Assembly: GCA_050186825.1 (NCBI GenBank)
Contig: JBFWYD010000020.1
Span: 76,667-140,666 of the forward strand
Source: NORP233 sp050186825
Lineage (GTDB): Bacteria > Planctomycetota > J058
Direction of reading: 5' to 3'
DNA: 64,000 bases
In this document: positions 49,158-58,813 of the stretch, in pieces
How positions within the stretch are numbered: position 1 is the stretch's first letter
How the letters are laid out: each line of letters starts with the position of its first letter
Program-made: the position numbers and the translations under genes
The notes under the pieces: model-generated
The model's input: the letters and a program-made list of their open reading frames with translations, nothing else
What the model was told of the DNA's origin: nothing
The model's database searches: none

Positions 49158-49841
49158 CTACGCGACGCGGCGGTCCGGACGGCGCGCGTACCAGCCTGCG
49201 GCCAGCAGGCCGGCGAGCGCGCCGACGACGTGCACGCTCGGGACGGCCACGCCGGGCACGTGGCCGTCGAGCAGGAGGTAGCGCCCGGTCACGAGCTCGT
49301 AGAGGACCTTGGCGCCCAGCCCGCTCAGCCCGAGCAGCGCCAGGGCCGCGGCCGCGCGGTCTCCGGTGCGGTGGGCCGCGCCGAGGTCCAGCGCGGCGCC
49401 CGCGGCGAAGAGCGCGCAGGCCACCCCCGAGATCCCGCCGTAGCGCGAGACTCCGCCCGCGCCCGAGAGGACCGTGAGGTCGATCAGGGCCACGCTCGCG
49501 AGCAGGAGCGCGCCCAGGCGGGCCGTGCCCAGGCGCGGCTCGTAGCAGAGGCCGAGCAGGAGGAAGCCCGAGAGGTTCCAGGCCAGGTGCGTCGCGTTCA
49601 GGTGCACGAGGTGCGCGCTGAGCAGGCGCCAGGGCCCGGTCGCGCCGCGCTCGAGCCCGAGCAGCGGCGCGAGCGGCGCGCCGAGCGCCTCGGCCAGCCC
49701 GATCGCGAGCGCGAGCGCCGCGAGCGCGCAGGTCAGGGGCGCGCCCCGCAGCAGCTCGCCCAGGAGGGCGCTCGGCCCCGCGTCGGGCGCATCGCTCGGC
49801 GCGGTCCGAGGCCCGCACGGCGCCTCGAGCCGGTGGCTCAC
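49158..49841 (-). CDS. rhombosortase (rhomboid-type sorting protease)
   Basis: 227 residues, GTG 49841 in GTGA overlap with the stop of the VIT/VWA gene. Rhombosortases are small rhomboid proteases that cleave GlyGly-type C-terminal anchors. Six hydrophobic segments; HLVHLNATHLAWNLSGFLLL carries the H-x-x-x-x-H-x-x-x-N motif, YGGISGVACALFAAG the nucleophile (G-I-S-G) and VPSVHVVGALAGLLAG the catalytic His. Short loops and the missing N-terminal soluble domain fit rhombosortase more than general rhomboids. The directly upstream gene encodes a protein with a Gly-rich/hydrophobic/Arg tail, a fitting substrate. Rhomboid family is firm; the rhombosortase subfamily is probable. Confidence 0.8.
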   Translation of the reverse strand: MSHRLEAPCGPRTAPSDAPDAGPSALLGELLRGAPLTCALAALALAIGLAEALGAPLAPLLGLERGATGPWRLLSAHLVHLNATHLAWNLSGFLLLGLCYEPRLGTARLGALLLASVALIDLTVLSGAGGVSRYGGISGVACALFAAGAALDLGAAHRTGDRAAAALALLGLSGLGAKVLYELVTGRYLLLDGHVPGVAVPSVHVVGALAGLLAAGWYARRPDRRVA

Positions 49842-52123
49842 GCGGCCCGCCGCCGCCGGCGGGCGGCGAGGGCCAGGCTCAGGAGCGCGCCGAGCGGCCC
49901 GAAGGCCCCGCCGCCGCCGCCGTGGCCCCAGCTCCAGCCGCCGCCCCCGCCCCAGCCGCGGGCGCCGGGGCCGTCGTAGGGGTCCTCGCGGGGCTCCTGA
50001 AGGACGGCCGGCTCGGGCCCCTGGTTGACGAGCTTCACCGCGCTCTCGCGGGGGCGCGGGCGGCTCGGCGCAGGCGGCGGCGCGGGCGGGCGAGCGGGGC
50101 CGAGGCCGCCCGGCGCGTGCGCCATGGGCGCCTGCACCGCCGCGCTGCCGAAGGCGCCGCTGGGGGTCGTCGCGCGCGACGGCGTGGCGGGCGGCCCTTG
50201 AACGGGCGACTGGGCCTGCGGCTGCTGGCGCGCGCGCATCGCTGCGCGCTCCTGGGCCAGCCGGCGCGCGTTGTCGTCGCCGAGCGCGTAGCCGGCCCGG
50301 TCCTCGTCGGGGACGACCACCAGCGCGGTCCAGGGCGTGACCAGCCCGTAGCGCAGGGCGAGCTCCACCAGGCGCGCCTCGCGCTCGGGCGCGCGACCCC
50401 CGGCGAGCTCGACCTCGCGCTCGAGGTCCTGGATCCGCCGCAGGGCCCACAGACGCTCGAGCTCGGGGTAGTCCTCGGTCGCGTCGGGGAGCTCGATCGT
50501 GGCCTCGAGCTCGAAGGGGGCGCCGGCGCGCAGGCCGCGCACGCGCACCCGGCGCGGCCCGTGGCCCGTGTAGCGCCCGAAGACCTGGAGCGGCTGCCCG
50601 GCGTAGACCGCGGGCAGCGGGTCGGGGGTGAGGTCGCTCGCGCCCTCGACGGTGACCTCCACGCCGCGCAGGACGGGGTGCGCCAGCTTGCCGCGGGCCT
50701 GGAGCACGCGCCCCTCGACCAGGTCCGCGGTGGAGACGTCCATCCGGAAGCCGCCCGTGCGCCGGGCCAGCAGGTCGAGCAGCGGGCCGTTGGCCTCGTT
50801 GCCGAGCTGGAGCGCGAACACGCGCACGTCGAAGCGCGCGATCAGCGCGTCGAGCTCGCGCGCGCTGCGCGGGCCGACGTTGGCTACCCCGTCGGTCACG
50901 AGCACGACCGCCGCCGGGCGCTCGCCGCGCGCGCGGTCGAGGGCGCGCCGCAGCGCGCGGTAGAGGTCGGTGTTCCCGCCGGCCGCGAGGGCGCGCACCC
51001 ACTCGGCGGCTCGCGCCACGCTCTCGGGCGTGACCGGCTGCCGCTCGGGCGCGTGCTCGGTCTCGTCGGCTCCGCCGCTGGCGCGGCTTCGCTGAGCTCG
51101 TCGGGAGTGAATCCCGCCGAACTCCTCGACCCGATCCGCGAAGGAGAGCAGGCGGAAGGTGTCGCCCGGCGCGAGCGACTCGAGCAGCCCCACGCAGGCC
51201 TCGCTGGCCGCGCTCAGCTTCGCGCCGCGCATGCTCCCCGAGACGTCGAGCAGGAACACCCAGTCCTGGGCCGAGCCCTGGGCCGCGTCGTGGAGCCCCG
51301 GGTCGAGGGTCAAGAGGAAGGTCCCCGCGGCCGCGCCGGGCGCGCGCTGCGCGACCACGCGCAGGGCCGGCTCGCGCTGAGGGGCGAGCCGCCAGTAGAG
51401 GACGAAGTCGTGCTCGAGGCGCGCCTGACAGGCCTCGAGCAGCACGCGGCGGCGGTCTCCTGCGCGCGCGTCGGGCCCCGACACGCTCAGGACCTTGGCC
51501 TCCGGCCAGCCGGGCGTGGCCACGTCCAGGAGCGGGAGGGCCGAGCGCAGCTCGACGCCCACGCGCACGCGCGCCTGGACGGGGCGCTCCTCGAACAGGG
51601 CGCGGGCGCGGTCGGTGTTCCCGGGGGCGAGCGGGTAGACGTAGCGCCCGATCCCCTGGTCGACCTCGAGCGGCTGGTAGTAGACGAGGCGCACCTGCTG
51701 GCGGGCGCGCGGGCGGATCGGGCTGACCCGGACCTGGAAGCCGCGGAAGCCCTCTTGCTCGGCCGTGGCCACCTCGCGCCCGCGGGCCTGCTGCCGCTGG
51801 CGGATCCGCTCGGCCCGCTCGCGGCGCACGACCTCCCCCTGGACCTCGCGCCCGGCGATCCAGATCGAGCAGCCGGCCAGGGCCGCGTCGCGCGGGAGGG
51901 GGAAGCGGTAGGTGGCCTCGATCTCACGCTCGTGCTGGTTGAAGAAGGTCTGGGTGACCTCGGTGCGCGCGACCCCGTCGCAGATGGTCACGCGCACGTC
52001 GTGAGTCTCGAGGCCGAGCGGGGCGAGCTCGCGCGCGCTCGGGATCAGCTCGCCTTCGGCGCGGACGGGCGCGGCAGCGAGCAGGAGTCCGAGCGCGAGC
52101 AGCGGACGGGCGGCGGGAGACAT
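49838..52123 (-). CDS. secreted VIT/VWA protein with C-terminal sorting tail
   Basis: 761 residues from ATG 52123 after GGAGGAG. Signal peptide 1-23 (LLALGLLLAAAPVRAE). VIT domain about 30-165 (TEVTQTFFNQHEREIEATYR, FPLPRDAALAGCSIWIAGRE). VWA domain about 285-465: FLLDVSGSMRGAKLSAASEA (MIDAS), GGNTDLYRALRRAL (Thr) and VVLVTDGVANVG (Asp). The C-terminal third is Pro/Ala-rich, then a Gly-rich stretch (GWGGGGGWSWGHGGGGGAF), a hydrophobic run (GPLGALLSLALAA) and five arginines. This three-part tail is typical of CTERM sorting signals cut by rhombosortase or similar enzymes. Translationally coupled to the rhombosortase gene, which makes the pairing likely. Confidence 0.9.
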   Translation of the reverse strand: MSPAARPLLALGLLLAAAPVRAEGELIPSARELAPLGLETHDVRVTICDGVARTEVTQTFFNQHEREIEATYRFPLPRDAALAGCSIWIAGREVQGEVVRRERAERIRQRQQARGREVATAEQEGFRGFQVRVSPIRPRARQQVRLVYYQPLEVDQGIGRYVYPLAPGNTDRARALFEERPVQARVRVGVELRSALPLLDVATPGWPEAKVLSVSGPDARAGDRRRVLLEACQARLEHDFVLYWRLAPQREPALRVVAQRAPGAAAGTFLLTLDPGLHDAAQGSAQDWVFLLDVSGSMRGAKLSAASEACVGLLESLAPGDTFRLLSFADRVEEFGGIHSRRAQRSRASGGADETEHAPERQPVTPESVARAAEWVRALAAGGNTDLYRALRRALDRARGERPAAVVLVTDGVANVGPRSARELDALIARFDVRVFALQLGNEANGPLLDLLARRTGGFRMDVSTADLVEGRVLQARGKLAHPVLRGVEVTVEGASDLTPDPLPAVYAGQPLQVFGRYTGHGPRRVRVRGLRAGAPFELEATIELPDATEDYPELERLWALRRIQDLEREVELAGGRAPEREARLVELALRYGLVTPWTALVVVPDEDRAGYALGDDNARRLAQERAAMRARQQPQAQSPVQGPPATPSRATTPSGAFGSAAVQAPMAHAPGGLGPARPPAPPPAPSRPRPRESAVKLVNQGPEPAVLQEPREDPYDGPGARGWGGGGGWSWGHGGGGGAFGPLGALLSLALAARRRRRAA

Positions 52124-52371
52124 GGGCGCTCCTCCGGGCGACCGCGGCGGGTCGCGTCGATCGAGTGGGAGAGGCGCTGCTCCCTCGCGAAGCGAGTGCC
52201 GCGGAGCGTGGTGGACGCGCGCGCGCGTGAAGCCATGGCTCGGCGTGATGCGCTGCGCGCTCCAAGGCGAGAGGAGCGTTCGATCCGTTCGGAGGTCCAC
52301 GCCAGCCGTCGGGGAAGGGAGCGGGAAGCGGTGAGAAGAAAAGGAGAGAGCGCCTGCCGCGCTCCATCACG

Positions 52372-55300
52372 TCAGTCGCCTGCGATGCGCACGCGCGCCG
52401 CGGCGCTCGTGCCGCGCCGGGCCGGGTCGCGCAGCGAGCGCGCGCGCGCAGGGAGCAGGCGGTAGTCGCCGGGGACGTGGGCCAGCAGCTCGACGGTGGT
52501 GCGGGAGCTGCGCGGGGTCAGGCGCAGGACGCCGTCCTCGAGCGCGGCGTCAGCGGGCGCTGTGAGCAGCGCGCAGCCGCCGGGGAGCGGGACCTCGAGC
52601 TCGAGGCCCGCCGGGAGGTCCCCCTCGAGGTCGCCCACGTCGACCTGGAGCGTGAGCCGCTGGCCGGGCCGCAGCCGCCCGCGGGGGAGCAGGGCGCGCT
52701 CGACGCGCAGGCCGTGCTGCTCGGGCGGCGCGTCGGGGGCGCAGCGCACCAGCCCGCGCAGGGCCCAGGAGTAGGGCACGGGGCGGCGCGCGTCCCACAC
52801 CCGGAGCGAGAGGCGGGTCCCGGTCCCGGCCTGGGGGTCGGCGCGGGTCACGACCCCCTGCCACTCGCGCAGGCCGGCGCCGCTGAAGCTCTTGAGCAGC
52901 GGCTCGGACTCGCGATGGGCCTCGACCCGCACGCCCGGCGCCTCGGCCTCGGCCAGCGCCAGGCGCAGCAAGGCGCGCAGCGCCGCGCCGGCGTCGCGCG
53001 GGTCGGGCCAGCCGGCGCCGTGGCGCGCGGCCAGCACGCTCGCGAGCAGCTCCTCCCGCAGGGGCGCGTCCTCGGCGCGCGGGCGCTCGACCAGGAGCCC
53101 GAGCAGCTCGGCGCGCGCGGCGGTGGTCGTGAGCGCCGCCGCGCCCGCGCGGGCCTGCGCCAGCGCCTCGGGGGTGGGGTCGGCCGCGGCCGCGAACACC
53201 GCCTCGTCGGGGCTCAACCCGGCGGCCAGCTGGCTCGCGGACGCCGGGCGCGCGAGCAGCGCCTGGGGCTCCGCGCTCAGGCGCGCGGCCGTGCCCACGG
53301 GCGCGATCAGCGCCGCGGGGACGCGCACGCCGAGGTCGCGCAGGCGCAGGAGCGCGAGGCCGAGGTCGAGGGTCTCGGCGCCGTGGTCGCCCTGCGCCGT
53401 GCCCGTCGCGAACAGCGCGTGCCGCAGCCCGTCCCACGGGGCCGGGTCGGGGGGGAGGGGCAGGGCCGGCTTGCGCCGCGCCCAGAGCGCCGGGAGCAGG
53501 CGCCGCACGCTCGCGGCTTCGAGCCGCGCCAGGAGTCCGGGCCGGGCCTCGAGCGCGGCCAGCCCCGTGAGGAGCGCGGTCAGCGGCTCGGGGTCCGCGG
53601 CCAGCTCCAGGACCGCGGTCTGCGGGACGAGCCCGCGCGGGGCCTCGAGGGTCTCGCGCGCGCGCTTGCGCTCGGGCGAGACGACCCCGGCCCCGGCTCG
53701 CTCCTCGGGGAGTCCGGCCACCCGGACCACGAGCTCGGCCGTGGCCTCGACGCTGGCCGGGTCCTCGCCGGCGCGCGCCAGCACGAAGCGGAGCGGGTAG
53801 CGCCCCGGCCGCTGCGCGCGCACGGGGATCCGCACCCGCGCGCGCTCCGCGGCGGCCAGCGCCAGCGTGTTGCGCCCCGGGTCCTCGCCCAGCCGCGGAT
53901 GAGCGCCCTCGACCTGGGGCGCCCCGAACGCGAGCCCGCTCGCGCTCCAGGAGAGGAGCAGCGGCGCCGGGCGGTCGCTCTCGAGCTCGAGCGCCAGCTC
54001 GCTCGCGTCCTCCTCGACGAGGTGCGCGGGCGCGCGCAGCCGCAGCCGCAGGGGCGCGCGCACCAGCACGCGCGCCCAGCCGACGCCGCGCCCGCCCTCG
54101 GCGTCGCGCGCCTCGACCCGCACCCAGTGCTCGCCCGGCCCCGGCGGCGCGGCCAGGTGCACGGTCGCCGCGCCGCGCGCGTCGGTCACGCGGCGCAGGT
54201 CGGCGCCGAGGGTCGTGAGCGCGAGCGAGGCCACGGGCGCGGCCTCGCCCGCCGGCTCCGCCCCGCGCACGCCGAGGCGCAGGGGGTCCGGCTCCGCGGC
54301 GCGGTCCAGCCAGCCCGCGGCGCCGGCGGGATGCAAGCTCGCGAGCAGGCGCGCGGGCGCGGGCGAGACGCCCTCGGGCGAGCGGCGCCCGACGTGCACC
54401 TCGAGCGCCAGCTCGCTCCCGAGGGCGGCCACGCCGCCCTCGACCGTGACCTCGAGCGGGGCCGGGCCCACGGGGAGCTCGACGGCGGCCTGCTCCCACG
54501 CGTCCCGGTGGTAGGCGTGGAGCACGAAGCGCGCCCCCGGCGGCGGCGGCGCGGGGAGCTCGAGCGGGACCTGGGGGTCGCGCGCCTGGAGGACGCGCGT
54601 CCCGAGCAAGTCCTCGGCCTCGGCCGTGAGCAGCGCCGCGCCGCGCGCGAAGGGGAGCAGCGCCAGCGCGCGCGCGCGCTGCTCCTCGCGGCGCTCGAGC
54701 AGCAGGTCGAGCGCGGGGGCGGGCTGGCTGAGCTCGGGCTCGCTCAGCCAGAGCGAGGCCCGCGCGCTCACGCTCTGGGAGCCGACCGGCGCCGCGCGGA
54801 GGTCGAGGCGCACGCCGCCGCGCTGCGCGAGCGAGAGGGTCGTGCGCCCCCAGCCGTCGGCGCCGGTCCGCAGGCCGCGCTCCAGCCAGGGCTCGGCCCC
54901 CTCGTCGCCGTCGGGCCCGGCGCGCAGCAGGACCGGGAGCTCCCGGAGCGGGCGGCCGTCGCGGTCGATCGCGAGGAAGCGCAGCGCGACGACCTGGTTC
55001 GGGCGCGCCAGCCGCCGCTCCGGCTCGAGGTAGAGGGCGCGGGCGGGGCCCAGGTCGCGCGCGGCGAAGGCCTCGGCCCGGAGCGGTCCGTCGCGGAGCG
55101 TGGCCCGCGCGAGCAGCAGGGCGTGGCCCGCGGCGCCGGCCGCGGGCAAGGGGACCGACGCCTGCCCGGCCTCGTCGAGGACCAGCTCGCCGCGGGCGAG
55201 GGCGCGCGGCGCGGCCTCCGGGGCGAGGCGTGGCGCGTGGGGCGGGAGCGGGCGTGGGCCGCGCGGCTGCCACTCGGGGCGCGCGGGGAGGAGGTCGGCG

Positions 55301-56511
55301 CGATAGCTCAGGCGGGCCCCGGCGAGCGGGTAGCCGCCGGCGAGGGTGGCGCGCAGCGCGAGCTGCGGCGGCTCGCCCACGAGCTCGGCCTCGAGCGCGA
55401 CCTCGGGCGTGGCCGCCGGGGCCACCGCGAGCGGGAGGCGCTCCTCTCCTTGCACGAGGCTCCAGGTCCCCGCGGGCGCCCAGCGCGGGAGCGTGGCCTC
55501 GAGGGTGGTCCGCCCCGGGGGGAGCGCCTGCCACTCCTCGCCGGCGGGCGTGAGCAGGCGCAGCCCGCGCCCCCCGGCGAGGGACGCGAGATGGAGCGCC
55601 TCGCCGGCGCGCGCCGCGGGCCGATCGCTCCACAGGCCGCGCGCCGGACCCGCGCCGGGCGCGCGGGGCGGCAGGAGCGGCGCGAGCACCAGGTCGCCCT
55701 CGTCGCGCCAGCCCATGGCCCAGGGCGCGTCGCCCTCGTAGCGGAGCAGCCCCTCCTCGTCGGCGGCGGCGCCGGTGGTCCCCAGCGGCCCCAGGCGGCG
55801 GCCGAGGGCGTCGAGGCGGGCGAGCGCGAGCCCGGGCACGGGGCGCCCCGTGGCGCGCTCGACCAGCCACAGCAGGCCGTCGCCCGCGCCGCGGCGCACG
55901 AGCGCGGCGGTGGCGGGGACGTGGAGGGAGACGGGCCGCGCCACGCCGCGCGCCTCGACCACGAGCAGGTAGAGCCCGGCGGGGAGCGCGTTCGGCGTGC
56001 GGGTGCGCACGGGCGCATCGGGCGCGGGCGCGGGCGCGCGCCAGCGGGCGAGGCGCGACAGCGCCGCGGCGGGCGGGGCGCGCAGCAGCGGGAACAGGGC
56101 CGCGCCCGGGCGCTGCGCGCGCTCGCGGATGCGCGCCGGGTCGACGCGATAGAGGCGGAGCTCGACCTCGCCGCAGCGCTCGCCCGTTAGCACCAGGTCG
56201 AGCTTGTGGCGCGGCGCGAGGGGCCTCTCGAAGGAGACCTCGAGGCGCGCCCCCTCGAGGCGCAGGAGCTCGCTCGCGGCGTCGACCCCGCGCGCGAGCA
56301 GGTCGCGGTAGGCGCGCGCTGCGTCGCTGCGGCGCCCGCAGCCCTCGAGCGCACGGGCCCGCGCCCGCTCGAGGGCCAGGCGCTCGGCGAGGTCGAGCTC
56401 ACCGGCGAGCCGCGCCTCGATGTCGGCCACGGAGGCGTCCTGGTCCTGGTCCTGAGCGCGCGCGACGGGCGCGCCGAGGAGGAGGATCAGCGTGAGGAGG
56501 GCGCCGCGCAC
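52372..56511 (-). CDS. alpha-2-macroglobulin-like secreted protein
   Basis: 1,379 residues from GTG 56511. Signal peptide 1-22 (LLTLILLLGAPVARAQ). Tandem beta domains of MG type dominate: ARALYLEPERRLARPNQVVA with LRFLAIDRDGRPLRELPV matches the MG2/MG3 pattern of bacterial A2M, then RTGADGWGRTTLSL and LRLRLRAPAHLVEEDASELA. The C-terminal part is helical (ALLTGLAALEARPGLLARLE), as in the thioester domain, but no C-x-E-Q thioester motif is visible, so covalent trapping is unlikely. The final beta domain (LRPGQRLTLQVDVGDLEGDL) resembles the receptor-binding region. Located 250 bp upstream of the VIT/VWA-rhombosortase pair on the same strand; may work at the cell surface with it. Confidence 0.78.
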   Translation of the reverse strand: MRGALLTLILLLGAPVARAQDQDQDASVADIEARLAGELDLAERLALERARARALEGCGRRSDAARAYRDLLARGVDAASELLRLEGARLEVSFERPLAPRHKLDLVLTGERCGEVELRLYRVDPARIRERAQRPGAALFPLLRAPPAAALSRLARWRAPAPAPDAPVRTRTPNALPAGLYLLVVEARGVARPVSLHVPATAALVRRGAGDGLLWLVERATGRPVPGLALARLDALGRRLGPLGTTGAAADEEGLLRYEGDAPWAMGWRDEGDLVLAPLLPPRAPGAGPARGLWSDRPAARAGEALHLASLAGGRGLRLLTPAGEEWQALPPGRTTLEATLPRWAPAGTWSLVQGEERLPLAVAPAATPEVALEAELVGEPPQLALRATLAGGYPLAGARLSYRADLLPARPEWQPRGPRPLPPHAPRLAPEAAPRALARGELVLDEAGQASVPLPAAGAAGHALLLARATLRDGPLRAEAFAARDLGPARALYLEPERRLARPNQVVALRFLAIDRDGRPLRELPVLLRAGPDGDEGAEPWLERGLRTGADGWGRTTLSLAQRGGVRLDLRAAPVGSQSVSARASLWLSEPELSQPAPALDLLLERREEQRARALALLPFARGAALLTAEAEDLLGTRVLQARDPQVPLELPAPPPPGARFVLHAYHRDAWEQAAVELPVGPAPLEVTVEGGVAALGSELALEVHVGRRSPEGVSPAPARLLASLHPAGAAGWLDRAAEPDPLRLGVRGAEPAGEAAPVASLALTTLGADLRRVTDARGAATVHLAAPPGPGEHWVRVEARDAEGGRGVGWARVLVRAPLRLRLRAPAHLVEEDASELALELESDRPAPLLLSWSASGLAFGAPQVEGAHPRLGEDPGRNTLALAAAERARVRIPVRAQRPGRYPLRFVLARAGEDPASVEATAELVVRVAGLPEERAGAGVVSPERKRARETLEAPRGLVPQTAVLELAADPEPLTALLTGLAALEARPGLLARLEAASVRRLLPALWARRKPALPLPPDPAPWDGLRHALFATGTAQGDHGAETLDLGLALLRLRDLGVRVPAALIAPVGTAARLSAEPQALLARPASASQLAAGLSPDEAVFAAAADPTPEALAQARAGAAALTTTAARAELLGLLVERPRAEDAPLREELLASVLAARHGAGWPDPRDAGAALRALLRLALAEAEAPGVRVEAHRESEPLLKSFSGAGLREWQGVVTRADPQAGTGTRLSLRVWDARRPVPYSWALRGLVRCAPDAPPEQHGLRVERALLPRGRLRPGQRLTLQVDVGDLEGDLPAGLELEVPLPGGCALLTAPADAALEDGVLRLTPRSSRTTVELLAHVPGDYRLLPARARSLRDPARRGTSAAARVRIAGD

Positions 56512-56579
56512 GGCGGGGGTCAGGAGGGACCTCTGAGGCTCAAGGGCGACGGGCTCCGGCGTCGATCGCGCGCCGCGCA

Positions 56580-56585
56580 CTATAG
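56580..56585 (-). promoter_or_regulatory. -10-like box for the A2M-like gene
   Basis: TATAGT on the minus strand, about 70 bp upstream of the GTG at 56511; no good -35 is visible. The rest of 56512-56988 is a divergent intergenic region with no supported gene. Confidence 0.35.
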
Positions 56586-56988
56586 CGGAGGCCTGCGACT
56601 CGGCCTTCCCTGGACGGGCGAGGCGCGACCCCGCCCGCGGACCGGTGAGGCGGGAGGAGGAGCTCGAGGCACGCGCGAGGAGGCGCGCCCGGATCCCTGC
56701 GAGCCGTGCAAGGTGCAGACCGATGCAGCTCGCGGCCCCAAGACCCGCGAGGCTGCAGGGATCGCCCGCGCGAGCCGGCCTGGCTCCATCCGCGACAACT
56801 TCCAGGCCAAGGTCCTCGCGTGACCTTAGTGCTGCGCTCGCCGCGCTCGCGAGCGCGCTCCGCGCACGCGATCGCATCCTGCGCGCTCTCCGCACGCCTC
56901 CTTCGGGAAATGGAGCCGCGGTCCGAGCGCAAGCCTCGCGCGCGCCGCCGCGCCGGAGGTGGTCCCGAGCTTGCGCCGGCGCTCGCCC

Positions 56989-58056
56989 ATGAACGACCTG
57001 TTGCTCACGCGGCTGCGCCTGGCGCGCACGCCCGGCGTGGGGCCGCGGACGGCGCTCCTGCTGGAGGAGCGCTGCGGATCGCCGCCCGAGATGTTTCGCC
57101 GCTCCGCCGAGGAGCTCTGCGCGTGCGGCGTGCCGCCGCGGATCGCGCGCGCCCTCGCGGCCGACGGCCCGCTGCGCGAGGCGCGCGCCGAGCTCGAGGA
57201 GCAGCGCCGCCTCGGGCACCGCCTGCTCGCGCGCGGCGACCCCGACTACCCCGAGGCCCTCGAGGGCCTGGACGACCCGCCCCAGGTGCTCTCCTTCCGC
57301 GGCGAGCTGCCGCTCGGCGGGGCGCGCGCGGTGGCGGTCGTCGGCGCGCGACGCGCGACTCGTGAGGGGCGCGACCTGGCCTATCAGCTCGGGCTGGAGC
57401 TCGCGGCGGCGGGCGTGCTCGTGGTCTCGGGCTTGGCGCGCGGGATCGACACCGCCGCGCACGAGGGGGCGCTGGAGGCGGGCGGTCGCACCGTCGCCGT
57501 GCTGGGGAGCGGGCTGTGCGAGGTCTACCCGCGGCGCAACCGCGGTCTGGCCGAGCGGATCGCGCGCCAGGGCGCGCTCGTGAGCGAGCTCCCGCCGCGG
57601 ATGCCCCCGACGCGGCACACCTTTCCGCAGCGCAACCGGATCGTGACGGGGCTCGCGTGGGGGGTCGTGGTCGTGCAGGCCGGGCCGCGCAGCGGCGCCC
57701 TGCTCTCGGCCGACCTGGCGCTCCAGCAAGGACGCGAGCTGTTCGCCGTGCCCGGCTCGGTGCGTGACCCGCTCGCGCAGGGGACCAACGCCTTGCTCAA
57801 GGATGGCGCGCGCCTGGTGACCAGCGCGCGCGACGTGCTCGACCTGCTCGACGGCGTGCAGGGCGTCCCCGATCCCGAGCCGCCGCTCTCTCCCGCGGCG
57901 CAGGCCCTGCTCGCGCACCTCGAAGAGCGCGCGCAGGACGAGCTGGAGCTGTCCACCCGCGCCGGCCTGGGGCCCGAGGACGCGGCGCGCGCCCTGGGCG
58001 AGCTCCTGCTCTGGGGTCAGGCCCGCCGCACCCCGCGTGGCTTCGCGCTGCGATGA
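56989..58056 (+). CDS. dprA: DNA processing protein DprA
   Basis: 355 residues from ATG 56989; a GTG at 56959 would add 10 residues. DprA loads RecA on incoming single-stranded DNA during natural transformation. N-terminal helix-hairpin-helix-like region (LARTPGVGPRTALLLEERCG), a Rossmann-like core from about 85 to 285 with VAVVGARRATREGRDLAYQL, VVSGLARGIDTAAHEGAL, GGRTVAVLGSGLCEVYPRRN, FPQRNRIVTGLAWGVVVVQA and FAVPGSVRDPLAQGTNALL, and a C-terminal winged helix (LSTRAGLGPEDAARALGELL). All landmark motifs are present. Convergent with the lipoprotein cluster; no other competence gene is in view. Confidence 0.95.
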   Translation: MNDLLLTRLRLARTPGVGPRTALLLEERCGSPPEMFRRSAEELCACGVPPRIARALAADGPLREARAELEEQRRLGHRLLARGDPDYPEALEGLDDPPQVLSFRGELPLGGARAVAVVGARRATREGRDLAYQLGLELAAAGVLVVSGLARGIDTAAHEGALEAGGRTVAVLGSGLCEVYPRRNRGLAERIARQGALVSELPPRMPPTRHTFPQRNRIVTGLAWGVVVVQAGPRSGALLSADLALQQGRELFAVPGSVRDPLAQGTNALLKDGARLVTSARDVLDLLDGVQGVPDPEPPLSPAAQALLAHLEERAQDELELSTRAGLGPEDAARALGELLLWGQARRTPRGFALR

Positions 58057-58090
58057 GCGCGCGGAGGGCGGGGGCTCAGCGCTCGCCACC

Positions 58091-58813
58091 TCAGCGGACG
58101 CGGATCGGCTTGCGCCGCGGCGCGACCCAGTCGGGCAGCCGCTGCTGCTGCCCGGCGTCGAGCCGCCGCCCGCAGCCCGGGCAGACCTCGTCGTGAAGCG
58201 GACGATGGCAGGTCGAGCAGGTCGGCGGTGGTGGCACGTCGCCGGGGTGCGGCCACTCCACGACGGTCGCGGGCCGGCGCGCCGGGGCTGGGTGCGTCGG
58301 GGCTGGGTGCGTCGGGGTGGGGCGCGGTCGGCGCGGCTGGGGGAGCTGGTCCGGGTCGAGCGGGACGGGCTCGAGGCCCGGGGTCGGGAGCCGCGGCGCG
58401 GCTCGCGGCGGTGGCGCCGCGCTGGGCCGCGGTTCGCGGCGGTCGGCTCGGCGCAGGAGGCGCAAGGGGCGGAGGAGGACGAGCTCCAGGCAGAAGGGCG
58501 CCGCCGCGCAGGCGATCCCGCCCACGACGCCGAGGCCTGCGGGCAAGGCGATGGGGCCGAGCTCCAGGCAGACCTGATCGATCGCGACCTCGAGGGGCAG
58601 TGTGATAGGGAGGGCCGCGACGGCCAGGGGCACGCCCGTGAAGGTGAAGCCGAAGGTGTAGGCCCTCTCTGTGAGCGGGAACTCCCGCGCGAAGGACTCG
58701 GAGGGATGCAGCAGGGGGCCTTCGCTGGCGCAGCCGCTGAGGAGCATGAGCGGGAGGAGCAGCGCGCCGAGCGCGATGCGCGGCGCGCGGAGGATCGGTC
58801 GGGGCGAGCTCAC
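58091..58813 (-). CDS. lipoprotein with C-terminal zinc-ribbon-like motif, paralogue 3
   Basis: 240 residues. Lipobox LMLLSGC puts the acylated Cys at about 28. Shared core with its two upstream neighbours: FTFTGVPLAVAALPITLPLE followed by a second hydrophobic stretch (LPAGLGVVGGIACAAAP). Then a Pro/Arg-rich linker of about 70 residues and a motif VVEWPHPGDVPPPPTCSTC, later CPGCGRR, i.e. two C-x2-C pairs as in a zinc ribbon. Last gene of three in a coupled set; its ATG overlaps the previous stop (ATGA). A zinc ribbon on an exported lipoprotein is unusual; topology could place it in the cytoplasm if the hydrophobic stretches span the membrane. Confidence 0.75.
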   Translation of the reverse strand: MSSPRPILRAPRIALGALLLPLMLLSGCASEGPLLHPSESFAREFPLTERAYTFGFTFTGVPLAVAALPITLPLEVAIDQVCLELGPIALPAGLGVVGGIACAAAPFCLELVLLRPLRLLRRADRREPRPSAAPPPRAAPRLPTPGLEPVPLDPDQLPQPRRPRPTPTHPAPTHPAPARRPATVVEWPHPGDVPPPPTCSTCHRPLHDEVCPGCGRRLDAGQQQRLPDWVAPRRKPIRVR

